Shown here one piece after another: positions 36,842 to 45,338 of a stretch of DNA of 64,000 bases (the stretch's first letter is position 1; each line of letters begins with the position of its first letter). The position numbers and the translations under genes are program-made. This stretch comes from Alphaproteobacteria bacterium (GTDB lineage: Bacteria; Pseudomonadota; Alphaproteobacteria; JACAEB01), in the NCBI GenBank assembly GCA_024236075.1, contig JACKLE010000005.1, forward strand, positions 1 through 64,000, in the 5' to 3' direction. The notes under the pieces were generated by a model, which saw only the letters and a list, made by a program, of their open reading frames with translations, was not told the origin of the DNA and ran no database searches.

Positions 36842-37790
36842 CCTCCCGCTGGCGAGCGAGGAAGGCGCGGCCGAGCCGGTGGCCGGCGACGGTCCCGTCC
36901 AGACGGGCCTCCTTGCCGCGCTCGTCCAAAAGCTCCAGGGCCTCGTGTCGCGGCGCGCCGACGGCGAAGGCCAGACGCTCGAGGCCGTCCTCGAGGAGCA
37001 CCTCGAATCCGACCGCGTCTTCTCGAAGGAAGAGCGGCGGATGCTCATGAACCTCCTCAAGTTCGGGGAGCTGCGGGTCGACGACGTCATGGTGCCGCGC
37101 GCCGACATCGAGGCGGTCGAGGCGAGCACGGGCCTCGCCGATGTCCTCAAGATCTTTTCCGAGGCCGGCCATTCGCGCCTGCCGCTCTACCGCGAGACCC
37201 TCGACGACCCGCTGGGCATGGTCCACATCAAGGACGTGGTCGTGTTCCTGGCCGAGACCGGCTGCGGGCCGGAGACCCAGGAAGAGGCGCGGCGCCGCTT
37301 CGCCCTGGCGCGGCTCAAGCGCGACGTGCTCTTCGTGCCGCGCTCGATGCCCGCCATCGACCTCCTTCTCAAGATGCAGTCCTCGCGCATTCATCTCGCG
37401 CTCGTCATCGACGAATATGGCGGGACGGACGGTCTCGTCTCGATCGAGGATCTCGTCGAAGGGATCGTCGGCGACATCGAGGACGAGCACGACACGGAGG
37501 ACCATCCGCGCTTCGCACGCAATCCGGACGGGACCGTCGACGTCGACGCGCGCATGGACATCGAGGAGCTGGAGGAGACGCTCGGTCTTACGCTCGTCAC
37601 GGAAGAGCGCGAGGAAGATGTCGACACGCTTGGCGGCCTCGTCGTATCCCTCGTCGGACGGGTGCCTCAGCGCGGGGAGCTGGTTGCCCATGGCTCGGGG
37701 CTGGAGTTCGAGATCCTCGATGCCGACGTCAGGCGGCTGAAGCGGGTGAGGCTGCATCTTTCGGGGCATGCTCCGCCGCCGGCGGAGTGA
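36834..37790 (+). CDS. corC: CBS domain-containing transporter-associated protein (CorC/TlyC family)
   Basis: A 318-residue soluble hemolysin-family protein. Two CBS domains (about 85-215) begin with VDDVMVPRADIEAVEAS and include HLALVIDEYGGTDGLVSIEDLVEGIVGDI, followed by the C-terminal CorC_HlyC FAD-like domain. CorC proteins are linked to magnesium/cobalt efflux. No N-terminal membrane domain is present, matching the short form next to ybeY and lnt. It overlaps ybeY. Confidence 0.92.
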   Translation: MADLPLASEEGAAEPVAGDGPVQTGLLAALVQKLQGLVSRRADGEGQTLEAVLEEHLESDRVFSKEERRMLMNLLKFGELRVDDVMVPRADIEAVEASTGLADVLKIFSEAGHSRLPLYRETLDDPLGMVHIKDVVVFLAETGCGPETQEEARRRFALARLKRDVLFVPRSMPAIDLLLKMQSSRIHLALVIDEYGGTDGLVSIEDLVEGIVGDIEDEHDTEDHPRFARNPDGTVDVDARMDIEELEETLGLTLVTEEREEDVDTLGGLVVSLVGRVPQRGELVAHGSGLEFEILDADVRRLKRVRLHLSGHAPPPAE

Positions 37791-37857
37791 GGGGTGGGGA
37801 GAGACGCGTGAGGATGGCTCGGCAGACGCCGCCGATCTCGGGGCGCGCGGTCAGGGG

Positions 37858-39432
37858 ATGATCGGCCCGGCCGAACGCATCCGCTCGGCCCGGGGCGCGG
37901 TGCGCTACGGGCTCGCCTTCGTGGCCGGCGCCCTGTCGGCGCTTGCGCTCGCGCCCTTCAATGCCGTTCCCGTCCTGCTCCTGACGTTCCCCGTCCTCGT
38001 CCTCCTGATCGACGGCGCGGGGCCGGGCGGAGCCGGGCTTCGGCGAGCGGGCTTTCTCGGCTGGTTTTTCGGGTTCGGCTACTTCCTCGCCCTGCTCCAC
38101 TGGCTCGCCTATCCCTTCCTCGTCGATGCGGATCGCTTCGCCTGGATGATGCCGCTCGGCGTGGCGGTGCTGCCGGCGGGCCTCGCGCTTTTCACCGCGG
38201 CGGCCTTCGTCGCGGCGCGCGCTTCCTGGACGCCCGGGCCGCAACGCGTCATCGTCTTCGCCATCGCGCTCGCCGGCTCCGAGTGGCTGCGCGGGCACAT
38301 GTTCACGGGCTTTCCGTGGGGCCTCGTCGGCTATGCCTGGACGAGCGTTCTCCCCGTCGCGCAGGCCGCGAGCGTCGTCGGCAGCTATGGGCTGAGCTTC
38401 CTGACGGCCCTCGCCGCCGCCTCTCCGGCCGCGCTCGCTTCGCCGCCCGGCAGCGCCTGGGGCGTCCTGCGCCGCCCGGCCGCCATGCCGGTCCTGAGCT
38501 TTTGCCTCGTCGCCGGCATCGCCGTCGCGGGAAGCCTCGCGCTTCTCGAGGCGCGGCCCGTCACCGGCGATCTGCGCCTGCGCATCGTCCAGCCGAACGT
38601 GCCCCAGGACCAGAAATGGGTGCCCTCGAATCAGGGCTGGATCTGGGATCGCCTGGTCACCTTGACGGCGGCCCCTCCCGGGTCGGAGATGCGGCGCACG
38701 CTCGTGCTGTGGCCCGAATCCGCCGTTCCCTTCGTGCTGGCGCGCAGCGAGCCGGCACTCGCGCAGGTTGGGCGCATCCTCGGACCCGACACGATCCTCG
38801 CCGCGGGCTCCAACCGGGTCGAGGGCAAGGGCGCCGAGCGGCACGTCTACAATTCCGTGCATATCGTCAACGGCGACGGCTCGATCCTCGCGACCTACGA
38901 CAAGCACCGCCTGGTGCCCTTCGGCGAGTACCTTCCTTTCCGTCCCCTGCTCGCCGCCGTCGGGCTGCGGAAGCTCACCGAAGGGATCGGCTTCTCGGAA
39001 GGCCGCGCGCTTCAGACCCTCGTCGTTCCGGGCCTGCCGGCGCTTGGCCCGCTGGTGTGCTATGAGGCCATATTTCCGGGCGCGGTCGCCGACCCGGTGC
39101 GCCGTCCCGGGCTTCTCGTCAATCTCACCGACGATTCCTGGTTCGGGCCCTATAGCGGCCCACGCCAGCACCTCGCCATCGCCCGGATGCGCGCGATCGA
39201 GGAAGGTCTGCCGCTCGCGCGGGCGGCCAATACGGGCATCTCGGCGCTCATCGATTCCTATGGCAGGGTCGTCCAGTCGCTCGGCCTCGGCGAGATCGGG
39301 GTGATCGAGGCGGATCTGCCTGCGACGGCACATCGCACCCTCTATTCGCGAATCGGCGATCTTGGCTTTCTCGCCCTCCTTTTCCTCGCTGGACTTCTGG
39401 TCAGATTTAGCGACCGCGGTCACATCCTTTGA
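37858..39432 (+). CDS. lnt: apolipoprotein N-acyltransferase
   Basis: A 524-residue inner-membrane enzyme that adds the third acyl chain to lipoproteins. Six N-terminal hydrophobic segments precede a nitrilase-like domain with the catalytic triad E287 (WPESAVPF), K349 (YDKHRLVPFGEYLP) and C401 (VCYEAIFP). ATG at 37858 is chosen, with AGGGG just upstream; the frame is open 90 bp further into corC. Downstream 39433-39651 (219 bp) holds a promoter-like pair for the next regulator gene. Confidence 0.95.
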   Translation: MIGPAERIRSARGAVRYGLAFVAGALSALALAPFNAVPVLLLTFPVLVLLIDGAGPGGAGLRRAGFLGWFFGFGYFLALLHWLAYPFLVDADRFAWMMPLGVAVLPAGLALFTAAAFVAARASWTPGPQRVIVFAIALAGSEWLRGHMFTGFPWGLVGYAWTSVLPVAQAASVVGSYGLSFLTALAAASPAALASPPGSAWGVLRRPAAMPVLSFCLVAGIAVAGSLALLEARPVTGDLRLRIVQPNVPQDQKWVPSNQGWIWDRLVTLTAAPPGSEMRRTLVLWPESAVPFVLARSEPALAQVGRILGPDTILAAGSNRVEGKGAERHVYNSVHIVNGDGSILATYDKHRLVPFGEYLPFRPLLAAVGLRKLTEGIGFSEGRALQTLVVPGLPALGPLVCYEAIFPGAVADPVRRPGLLVNLTDDSWFGPYSGPRQHLAIARMRAIEEGLPLARAANTGISALIDSYGRVVQSLGLGEIGVIEADLPATAHRTLYSRIGDLGFLALLFLAGLLVRFSDRGHIL

Positions 39433-39451
39433 CCTCGATCGGCGCTTCCGC

Positions 39452-39480
39452 TTGACCCAGGTCATGGCAGAGCGTAAAGC
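39452..39480 (+). promoter_or_regulatory. putative promoter of the praR-like gene with overlapping inverted repeat
   Basis: TTGACC (39452-39457) and TAAAGC (39475-39480) are spaced by 17 bp. The -35 overlaps a 12-bp inverted repeat TGACC-CA-GGTCA (39453-39464) that could be an operator. The predicted leader to the GTG at 39652 is about 165 nt. No experimental support. Confidence 0.4.
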
Positions 39481-39651
39481 ACATGGCGATTATGCACGCA
39501 ATACGAGCAGCAGGATGAAGAACTCCGCGTGACATTCCCTGCAGGCTCCTGTTGCCTGCTATGGGCCGCCGCCTAACCAATGCCTTAGAGGCGCGGCAGG
39601 GCCGGCGTCGCAACGTCGGTCGGACGGTCCCGTCAGCGAAGGCATGGTGAT

Positions 39652-40089
39652 GTGAAAAAATCGCCCAATCCCATAGACGTGCATGTCGGCGGGCGCGTGC
39701 GTTTGCGCCGTATGCTCATCGGCATGAGCCAGGAGCGGCTCGGCGAGCTCCTGGGGCTCACATTTCAACAGGTCCAGAAATATGAGAAGGGCGCCAACAG
39801 GATAGGTGCGAGCCGCCTGTTCCAGATTTCGCGAATCCTCAACGTGCCGGTGCAGTTCTTCTTCGACGACGTGCCCGAGACCCCCGACCGCGGGCGCAAT
39901 GCGGAGGGCTTCGCGGAGGCCGACCAGACGCCCCTCATCATGAATTTCGTGTCGAGCGCGGAAGGGCTGGAGCTCAACCGTGCCTTTACCGCTATTGCAG
40001 ACCCGAATGTGCGCAAGCGGATCATCGATCTGGTGCGCTCGCTCGGCGAGGAGCGGGTCGAGGAAGACACGCTGCGCGCCGGACCTTGA
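39652..40089 (+). CDS. XRE family transcriptional regulator (PraR/PhrR-like)
   Basis: A 145-residue regulator with an N-terminal helix-turn-helix (RVRLRRMLIGMSQERLGELLGLTFQQVQKYEKGANRIGASRL, about 15-57) and a C-terminal helical region ending NVRKRIIDLVRSLGEE. In rhizobia the gene between lnt (actA) and metK encodes PhrR/PraR, a regulator of stress, biofilm and quorum-sensing genes; synteny and sequence agree here. GTG start. Its stop is followed at once by a palindrome (40089-40105). Confidence 0.88.
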   Translation: MKKSPNPIDVHVGGRVRLRRMLIGMSQERLGELLGLTFQQVQKYEKGANRIGASRLFQISRILNVPVQFFFDDVPETPDRGRNAEGFAEADQTPLIMNFVSSAEGLELNRAFTAIADPNVRKRIIDLVRSLGEERVEEDTLRAGP

Positions 40090-40105
40090 GGTGACGGCGT
40101 CACCT
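40089..40105. repeat. 17-nt palindrome between the praR-like gene and metK
   Basis: AGGTGACG-G-CGTCACCT has 8-bp arms around a single central base and begins on the last base of the upstream stop codon. The one-base centre favours a protein-binding site over an RNA hairpin. The remaining metK leader (40106-40285) has no recognisable SAM riboswitch; GGAAAGG (about 40270-40276) is the likely ribosome site region. Confidence 0.5.
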
Positions 40106-40285
40106 GTGCTTCAACCGTTTGTGCGGCTGCGAGAGGGGCTGGAAAGGTCCGGCGACGGGCTGCGCGCGGGCGGGCGCTCGGCAATTGGCCGAAGGCTTGC
40201 ACGCAATGGGGCGAGCCAACTGGGGCGCCGGCTGGACGCAGACGCGCGCTCATTTTGACCCTGCGACAAGGAAAGGTTCAGCGAC

Positions 40286-41452
40286 GTGGCGAGAACGAGC
40301 TATCTCTTCACCAGCGAAAGCGTGTCCGAAGGCCATCCCGACAAGGTCTGCGACCGCATCTCCGACGCCATCGTCGATACATATCTCGCCGCCGACCCGC
40401 TTTCGCGGGTCGCTTGCGAGACGCTCTGCACCACGAACCGGGTCGTGATCGCCGGGGAGGTGCGCGGACCCGCTTCCATCACCAAGGACCATATCGTCGA
40501 GGTCGTGAGGCACGCGGTGCGCGACATCGGCTACGAGCAGGCCGGGTTCCACTGGAAGCTCGCCGACGTCGCCGTGCATCTGCATGCCCAGTCCGCCGAC
40601 ATCGCCATGGGCGTCGACAGCTCCGGCAACAAGGACGAGGGCGCGGGCGACCAGGGCATCATGTTCGGCTATGCCTGCCGCGAGACGGCCGATCTCATGC
40701 CGGCGCCGATCTACTACGCCCACAACATCCTCAAGGCGCTTGCCAAGGCCCGCCATTCCGGCGCCGAGCCCCGCCTCGAGCCCGACGCGAAAAGCCAGGT
40801 CACGCTCAAATACGAGAACGGCAAGCCGGTGCGCGCGACCTCGGTGGTCGTCTCGACCCAGCACCGCGAGGGCCTGACGCCCGACGACGTTCGCGAGATC
40901 GTGCGGCCCTATGTGCTTGAGGTTCTGCCCGACGGCTGGATGTGCCCGGAGGAGGATTTCTACGTCAATCCCACCGGCAATTTCGTCATCGGCGGGCCGG
41001 ACGGCGATGCGGGCCTCACGGGGCGCAAGATCATCGTCGACACCTATGGCGGCGCGGCGCCGCATGGCGGAGGCGCCTTCTCCGGCAAGGACCCGACCAA
41101 GGTCGACCGCTCGGCGGCCTATGCCGCCCGCTATCTCGCGAAGAACGTCGTCGCGGCAGAGCTCGCCGACCGCTGCACGATCCAGCTCGCCTACGCGATC
41201 GGGGTCGCCAAGCCGCTCGCGCTCTATGTCGACCTCCATGGCACGGGCAAGGTCGAGGAGGCCAAGCTCGAGGACGTGCTGATGCAGGCGATGAACCTTT
41301 CTCCGCGCGGCATCCGCGAGCATCTTCAGCTCAACCGGCCGATTTATGCCCGCACCTCCGCCTACGGACATTTCGGCCGCTCGCCCGAAACCGACGGCGG
41401 CTTCTCCTGGGAGAGGACCGACCTCGCGCCCAAGATCAAGGCCGCCTTCTAG
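40286..41452 (+). CDS. metK: S-adenosylmethionine synthase
   Basis: A 388-residue MetK converting methionine and ATP to AdoMet. Signatures are the N-terminal SEGHPDK (about 14-20), GAGDQGIMFGYA and GGGAFSGKDPTKVDRSAAYAARY. GTG start. AdoMet supplied here is used by the many methyltransferases and radical SAM enzymes in the window (RsmG, TrmB, MiaB, ThiC). trmB follows after 6 bp. Confidence 0.97.
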   Translation: MARTSYLFTSESVSEGHPDKVCDRISDAIVDTYLAADPLSRVACETLCTTNRVVIAGEVRGPASITKDHIVEVVRHAVRDIGYEQAGFHWKLADVAVHLHAQSADIAMGVDSSGNKDEGAGDQGIMFGYACRETADLMPAPIYYAHNILKALAKARHSGAEPRLEPDAKSQVTLKYENGKPVRATSVVVSTQHREGLTPDDVREIVRPYVLEVLPDGWMCPEEDFYVNPTGNFVIGGPDGDAGLTGRKIIVDTYGGAAPHGGGAFSGKDPTKVDRSAAYAARYLAKNVVAAELADRCTIQLAYAIGVAKPLALYVDLHGTGKVEEAKLEDVLMQAMNLSPRGIREHLQLNRPIYARTSAYGHFGRSPETDGGFSWERTDLAPKIKAAF

Positions 41453-41458
41453 CGGCCG

Positions 41459-42184
41459 ATGGGCCGGGCCGCGCCCGACACGCCGGGTTTGCGCCGGCTC
41501 TTCGGGCGCAAGCGCAGCCATCGTCTGCGCCCTGCGCGGGCCGAGGCGCTCGCGCGGCGCACGGGCGATCTCGGCTTCGCTTCGACCGCCGGCCCCATCG
41601 ATCCGCTCGCGCTCTTCCGCGCGCGCGGGCTCGGCGCGGCGGGTATCGTGCTCGAGATCGGCTTCGGCGCCGGCGAGCACCTGATCGCCGAAGCGGCGCG
41701 CTGCGCCGAGCTGGGCTTCCTCGGCATCGAGCCCTTTCGCGACGGATTTGCGCGCGCCGTCGCCGAGGTGGATCGCCTCGGCCTCGAAAACGTGCTTCTC
41801 GAGGACGCCGATGCGCGCGATATCCTCGAGCGCCTCACGGACGCGGCACTCGATCGCGTCGAGATCCTCTATCCCGATCCCTGGCCCAAGCGGCGCCACC
41901 ACAAGCGGCGCATCGTCTCGCCGGCAACGCTCAAGGAGCTCGCGCGGGTCCTGAAGGACGGCGGCGAGCTGCGCTTCGCGAGCGACATTGCGGGCTATAC
42001 GGACTGGACGCTCGAGCATGTCCTGGCCAACGGCGGCTTCGAATGGCCGGCCGGGCGGGCGGCCGATTGGCGCGAGCCCTGGCCCCATTGGCCCGGCACG
42101 CGCTACGAGGCCAAGGCCCTTGCGGCGGGGCGCCGGCCCGCCTATCTGCGCTTCGTCCGGCGGGCGCGCCAAGAAAAGGGCTGA
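41459..42184 (+). CDS. trmB: tRNA (guanine(46)-N(7))-methyltransferase
   Basis: A 241-residue AdoMet enzyme methylating G46 in tRNAs. The Arg-rich N-terminus (RLFGRKRSHRLRPAR), the AdoMet loop VLEIGFGAGEHLIAEA and the signature ILYPDPWPKRRHHKRRIV are all present. It is directly downstream of metK and its stop overlaps the -35 element of the rimP promoter. Confidence 0.95.
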   Translation: MGRAAPDTPGLRRLFGRKRSHRLRPARAEALARRTGDLGFASTAGPIDPLALFRARGLGAAGIVLEIGFGAGEHLIAEAARCAELGFLGIEPFRDGFARAVAEVDRLGLENVLLEDADARDILERLTDAALDRVEILYPDPWPKRRHHKRRIVSPATLKELARVLKDGGELRFASDIAGYTDWTLEHVLANGGFEWPAGRAADWREPWPHWPGTRYEAKALAAGRRPAYLRFVRRARQEKG

Positions 42185-42209
42185 CAATTGCGCGGGCCCG
42201 CGCTATAGG
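42181..42209 (+). promoter_or_regulatory. promoter of the rimP-nusA-infB operon
   Basis: CTGACA (42181-42186) and TATAGG (42204-42209) are separated by exactly 17 bp, a good sigma-70-like promoter. The spacer contains a perfect 14-bp palindrome GCGCGGGCCCGCGC (42190-42203). The leader to the rimP ATG is about 110 nt and GC-rich. This is the only strong promoter seen before the operon. Confidence 0.6.
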
Positions 42210-42322
42210 AACGCCCAGTCAGTCGGTCCGGCTGGCTGCTCTCCTGAAAAATCGAGAAAGGTTTTCGAGGCGCCGCCGGGCCCTGCGGCCGCCGTTGCGC
42301 GCCGCGCGAACGAGGAATTGCG

Positions 42323-42913
42323 ATGGGACGAGAGGCCCAGCCCCTCGAGGACACCGTGCGCGAGCTGATCGCGCCGAGCGTCGAAGCCATGGGCTTCGAT
42401 CTCGTTCGCGTGCGCCTTCTGGGCGGCGGGCGGAACCGGACCTTGCAGGTCATGGCCGAGCGCACCGACGGAACCATGGATCTCGATGCGTGCGCGGAAC
42501 TTTCGCGAGGCATCTCCGCCGTGCTCGACGTCGCCGATCCGATTCCGGGCGGCTATGCGCTCGAGGTCTCCTCGCCCGGACTCGACCGGCCGCTGGTGCG
42601 GCCCGACGATTTCCGCCGGTTCGCCGGCCATGAGGCCAAGATCGAGCTCAAGGTCGCGCGCGACGGACGCAAGCGCTTTCGCGGCGAGATCGCGGGCGTC
42701 GAAGGCGCGGACGTCCTGTTGAGCCTCAAGGCGGAGGACGGCTCCGGCGAGGTGCGCCTGCCGTTGGCCGAGATCGGGGAGGCGAAGCTCGTGCTCACGG
42801 ACGCCCTTATCGCGGCGAGCCTCAAGGGCGCGAAGGACGATCATGGCCGCGACGGCGCGGCGACGGATTTGGATGCGGGCCCGGAGCGGCCGAAGGCACG
42901 GAGGAAGGCATGA
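42323..42913 (+). CDS. rimP: ribosome maturation factor RimP
   Basis: A 196-residue protein needed for 30S assembly. The alpha/beta N-domain includes IAPSVEAMGFDLVRVRLLGGGRNRTLQVMAE, then the linker YALEVSSPGLDRPLVRPDDFRRFAGHE typical of the family, and an Sm-like C-domain. The final 20 residues are polar and variable. Overlaps the nusA ATG by 4 bp, giving coupled translation. Confidence 0.95.
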   Translation: MGREAQPLEDTVRELIAPSVEAMGFDLVRVRLLGGGRNRTLQVMAERTDGTMDLDACAELSRGISAVLDVADPIPGGYALEVSSPGLDRPLVRPDDFRRFAGHEAKIELKVARDGRKRFRGEIAGVEGADVLLSLKAEDGSGEVRLPLAEIGEAKLVLTDALIAASLKGAKDDHGRDGAATDLDAGPERPKARRKA

Positions 42914-44565
42914 CGCAGGCGGTGAGCGCGAACCGGCTCGAGCTTCTGCAGATCGCGGACGCGGTGGCGCGCGAAAAGGTCATCGACAAGGAGATCGTGC
43001 TCGCGTCGATGGAGGACGCGATTCAGCGGGCCGCGCGCTCGCGCTACGGCATCGAGCACGACATCCGTGCCGAGATCGACCGCAAGACCGGCGAGATCCG
43101 CCTGCAGCGGCTGCTCCACGTGGTCGAGGCGATCGAGAACGAAGCGCTCGAGATTTCGCTGCCCGACGCCCGCGCGCGCAACCCGGCGGCGGAGATCGGC
43201 GACTACATCGCCGAAGCGCTGCCGATGTTCGAGTTCGGGCGCATTCCGGCGCAGGCCGCCAAGCAGGTCATCGTGCAGAAGGTGCGGGACGCGGAGCGCG
43301 AGCGCCAGTTCGAGGAGTTTAAGGATCGCATCGGCGAGATCGTGAACGGCATCGTCAAGCGCGTCGAATACGGCAACGTCATCGTCGACCTCGGGCGCGG
43401 CGAGGCGATCGTTCGGCGCGACGAGACGCTGCCGCGCGAGAACTTCCGCACCGGCGACCGCGTGCGCGCCTATATTTACGACGTGCGGCGCGAGCAGCGC
43501 GGGCCCCAGATCTTCCTCTCTCGCGCCCACCCCCAATTCATGGCGAAGCTCTTCGCCCAGGAAGTGCCCGAGATCTACGACGGCATCATCGAGGTAAAGT
43601 CGGTCGCGCGCGATCCCGGCAGCCGGGCGAAGATCGCGGTCATCTCGAACGACAGCTCGATCGATCCCGTTGGCGCCTGCGTCGGCATGCGCGGCAGCCG
43701 CGTCCAGGCCGTGGTGAACGAGCTTCAGGGCGAGAAGATCGACATCATCTCGTGGTCTCCGGACGCGGCCACCTTCATCGTCAACGCGCTGGCGCCGGCC
43801 GAGGTGACGAAGGTGGTGCTCGACGAGGAGACGGAGCGCGTCGAGGTCGTGGTGCCCACGGAGCAATTGTCGCTCGCCATCGGCCGTCGCGGCCAGAACG
43901 TCCGCCTCGCCTCGCAGCTCACGGGCTGGGATATCGACATCCTCACGGAAGAAGAGGAATCGGAACGTCGCCAGGAAGAGTTCCGTCAGCGCACGGAAAG
44001 CTTCATCAAGGCGCTCGATGTCGACGAGGTCATCGCCCAGCTCCTCGTTTCGGAGGGCTTCACGAGCGTTGAGGAGATCGCCTATGTCGATCTCGCCGAG
44101 CTCACCTCGATTGAGGGCTTCGACGACGAGACCGCCCAGGAGCTGCAGAGCCGCGCGCAGGACTTCCTCGAAGAGGAGGCCCGCAGGCTCGATGCGCGGC
44201 GGCGCGAGCTCGGTGTCGCCGACGATCTCGCGGCCGTCGAGGCCCTGACGCCCGCCATGCTCGTCGCGCTCGGCGAGGCGGGGGTCAAGACCCTCGAGGA
44301 TCTCGCGGGCTGCGCCACGGACGACCTCGTCGGCTATGTCGAGACAGTCGACGGCGAGAAGAAGAAGATCGAGGGCGCTTTCGAGTCCTTCGACATTTCG
44401 GCCGCGGAAGCGAACGCGCTCATCATGAATGCGCGCGTTGCGCTCGGCTGGATCGAGCCGCCGCCCGAGGAGGAGCCGCAGGAGGCCGAGGCGCAGGCCG
44501 AGGAGGGTCCGCGCGAGCTTACGGCCGAGGACGTCTTCGCCGCGCGGCCGAGCCCGGGCGCCTGA
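42910..44565 (+). CDS. nusA: transcription termination/antitermination factor NusA
   Basis: A 551-residue NusA. Domains in order: N-terminal RNA polymerase-binding domain (1-130), S1 domain (about 135-205, GIVKRVEYGNVIVDLG), two KH domains (VKSVARDPGSRAKIAVIS..., GACVGMRGSRVQAVVNELQGEKIDII), and two C-terminal helix-hairpin-helix acidic repeats (about 370-510), the long alphaproteobacterial form. The tail is Glu/Ala-rich. Member of the rimP-nusA-ylxR-infB operon. Confidence 0.97.
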   Translation: MTQAVSANRLELLQIADAVAREKVIDKEIVLASMEDAIQRAARSRYGIEHDIRAEIDRKTGEIRLQRLLHVVEAIENEALEISLPDARARNPAAEIGDYIAEALPMFEFGRIPAQAAKQVIVQKVRDAERERQFEEFKDRIGEIVNGIVKRVEYGNVIVDLGRGEAIVRRDETLPRENFRTGDRVRAYIYDVRREQRGPQIFLSRAHPQFMAKLFAQEVPEIYDGIIEVKSVARDPGSRAKIAVISNDSSIDPVGACVGMRGSRVQAVVNELQGEKIDIISWSPDAATFIVNALAPAEVTKVVLDEETERVEVVVPTEQLSLAIGRRGQNVRLASQLTGWDIDILTEEEESERRQEEFRQRTESFIKALDVDEVIAQLLVSEGFTSVEEIAYVDLAELTSIEGFDDETAQELQSRAQDFLEEEARRLDARRRELGVADDLAAVEALTPAMLVALGEAGVKTLEDLAGCATDDLVGYVETVDGEKKKIEGAFESFDISAAEANALIMNARVALGWIEPPPEEEPQEAEAQAEEGPRELTAEDVFAARPSPGA

Positions 44566-44577
44566 TCGGGGGAACGC

Positions 44578-45207
44578 TTGGAGGAGACGGTCGACGAGCC
44601 CGAGCGCGGCCCGCTGAGACGTTGCCTCGTCACCGGCGAGCGCTTGCCGAAGGAGCGGCTGGTCCGCTTCGTCCTGGGCCCGGACCGAGACCTGGTGGCG
44701 GACCTCGGTGCGCGCCTTCCGGGTCGCGGGCTTTGGGTCACGGCGCGGCGGAGCGATCTCGAGGAGGCCGTGCGCAAGCGCCTCTTCTCCCGGGCCGCAC
44801 GGGCAGAGGTGAGAGTGCCCGACGGGCTAGCCGACCGGGTCGAGGCGCAGCTCGCCGAGCGCCTTCTCGGGGCGCTCGGCCTGGCCAGACGCGCCGGCGG
44901 ACTTATATGCGGTGCCGAGCCCGTCCTGGCCCTGCTCGATGGCGAGGCGGCGGCGGCACTGGTCGAGGCCAGCGACGGGGGCCGGGACGGCCGGGACAAG
45001 ATCCTGCGCCGTGCCGGAGGGCATGGCAGGCCTCTCGTCATCGGTTGTTTCACGGGCGGCGAATTGGGCTTGGCACTCGGGCGCGAAAATATGGTACATG
45101 CAGCGCTCCGGCGCGCCCGCACGGCCGAGCGAGTATTGGCTGAGGCCGAGAGGCTCGCGGGTTTTCGGCCGCTTTGTCCACCCGATTGGGGCCTGACGCC
45201 CGGCTGA
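44578..45207 (+). CDS. YlxR family RNA-binding protein with C-terminal L7Ae-like domain
   Basis: A 209-residue protein. The N-terminal about 85 residues are YlxR/DUF448 (RRCLVTGERLPKERLVRFVLGPD, then GLWVTARRSDLEEAV). The C-terminal part (LLGALGLARRAGGLICGAEPVLALLDGEAAAALVEASDG) matches L7Ae-like proteins, a fusion common in Alphaproteobacteria. TTG start at 44578, with GGGGGAA upstream. The L7Ae half suggests kink-turn RNA binding. Located between nusA and infB as usual. Confidence 0.9.
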   Translation: MEETVDEPERGPLRRCLVTGERLPKERLVRFVLGPDRDLVADLGARLPGRGLWVTARRSDLEEAVRKRLFSRAARAEVRVPDGLADRVEAQLAERLLGALGLARRAGGLICGAEPVLALLDGEAAAALVEASDGGRDGRDKILRRAGGHGRPLVIGCFTGGELGLALGRENMVHAALRRARTAERVLAEAERLAGFRPLCPPDWGLTPG

Positions 45208-45338
45208 CCGTCGTCGCCGTCCCGTCGGGTCCCGCCCGTGCTCCCCCGAAGAGGTCTCGAGGGTAAGGCGGCCGGCTCAGGCGGGCGAGACGTGGAATTT
45301 GGTGAGACGGCGCGCGCGCCGATGCGACAAGGACGTTC

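Noticed and set aside
40106..40285. SAM or SAH riboswitch before metK
   Set aside because: I looked for SAM-II and SAM/SAH-type conserved cores and found none; only a palindrome at the start of the gap is clear.
40250..42187. Long antisense frame opposite metK and trmB
   Set aside because: Shadow frame; sense genes have full catalytic motifs.
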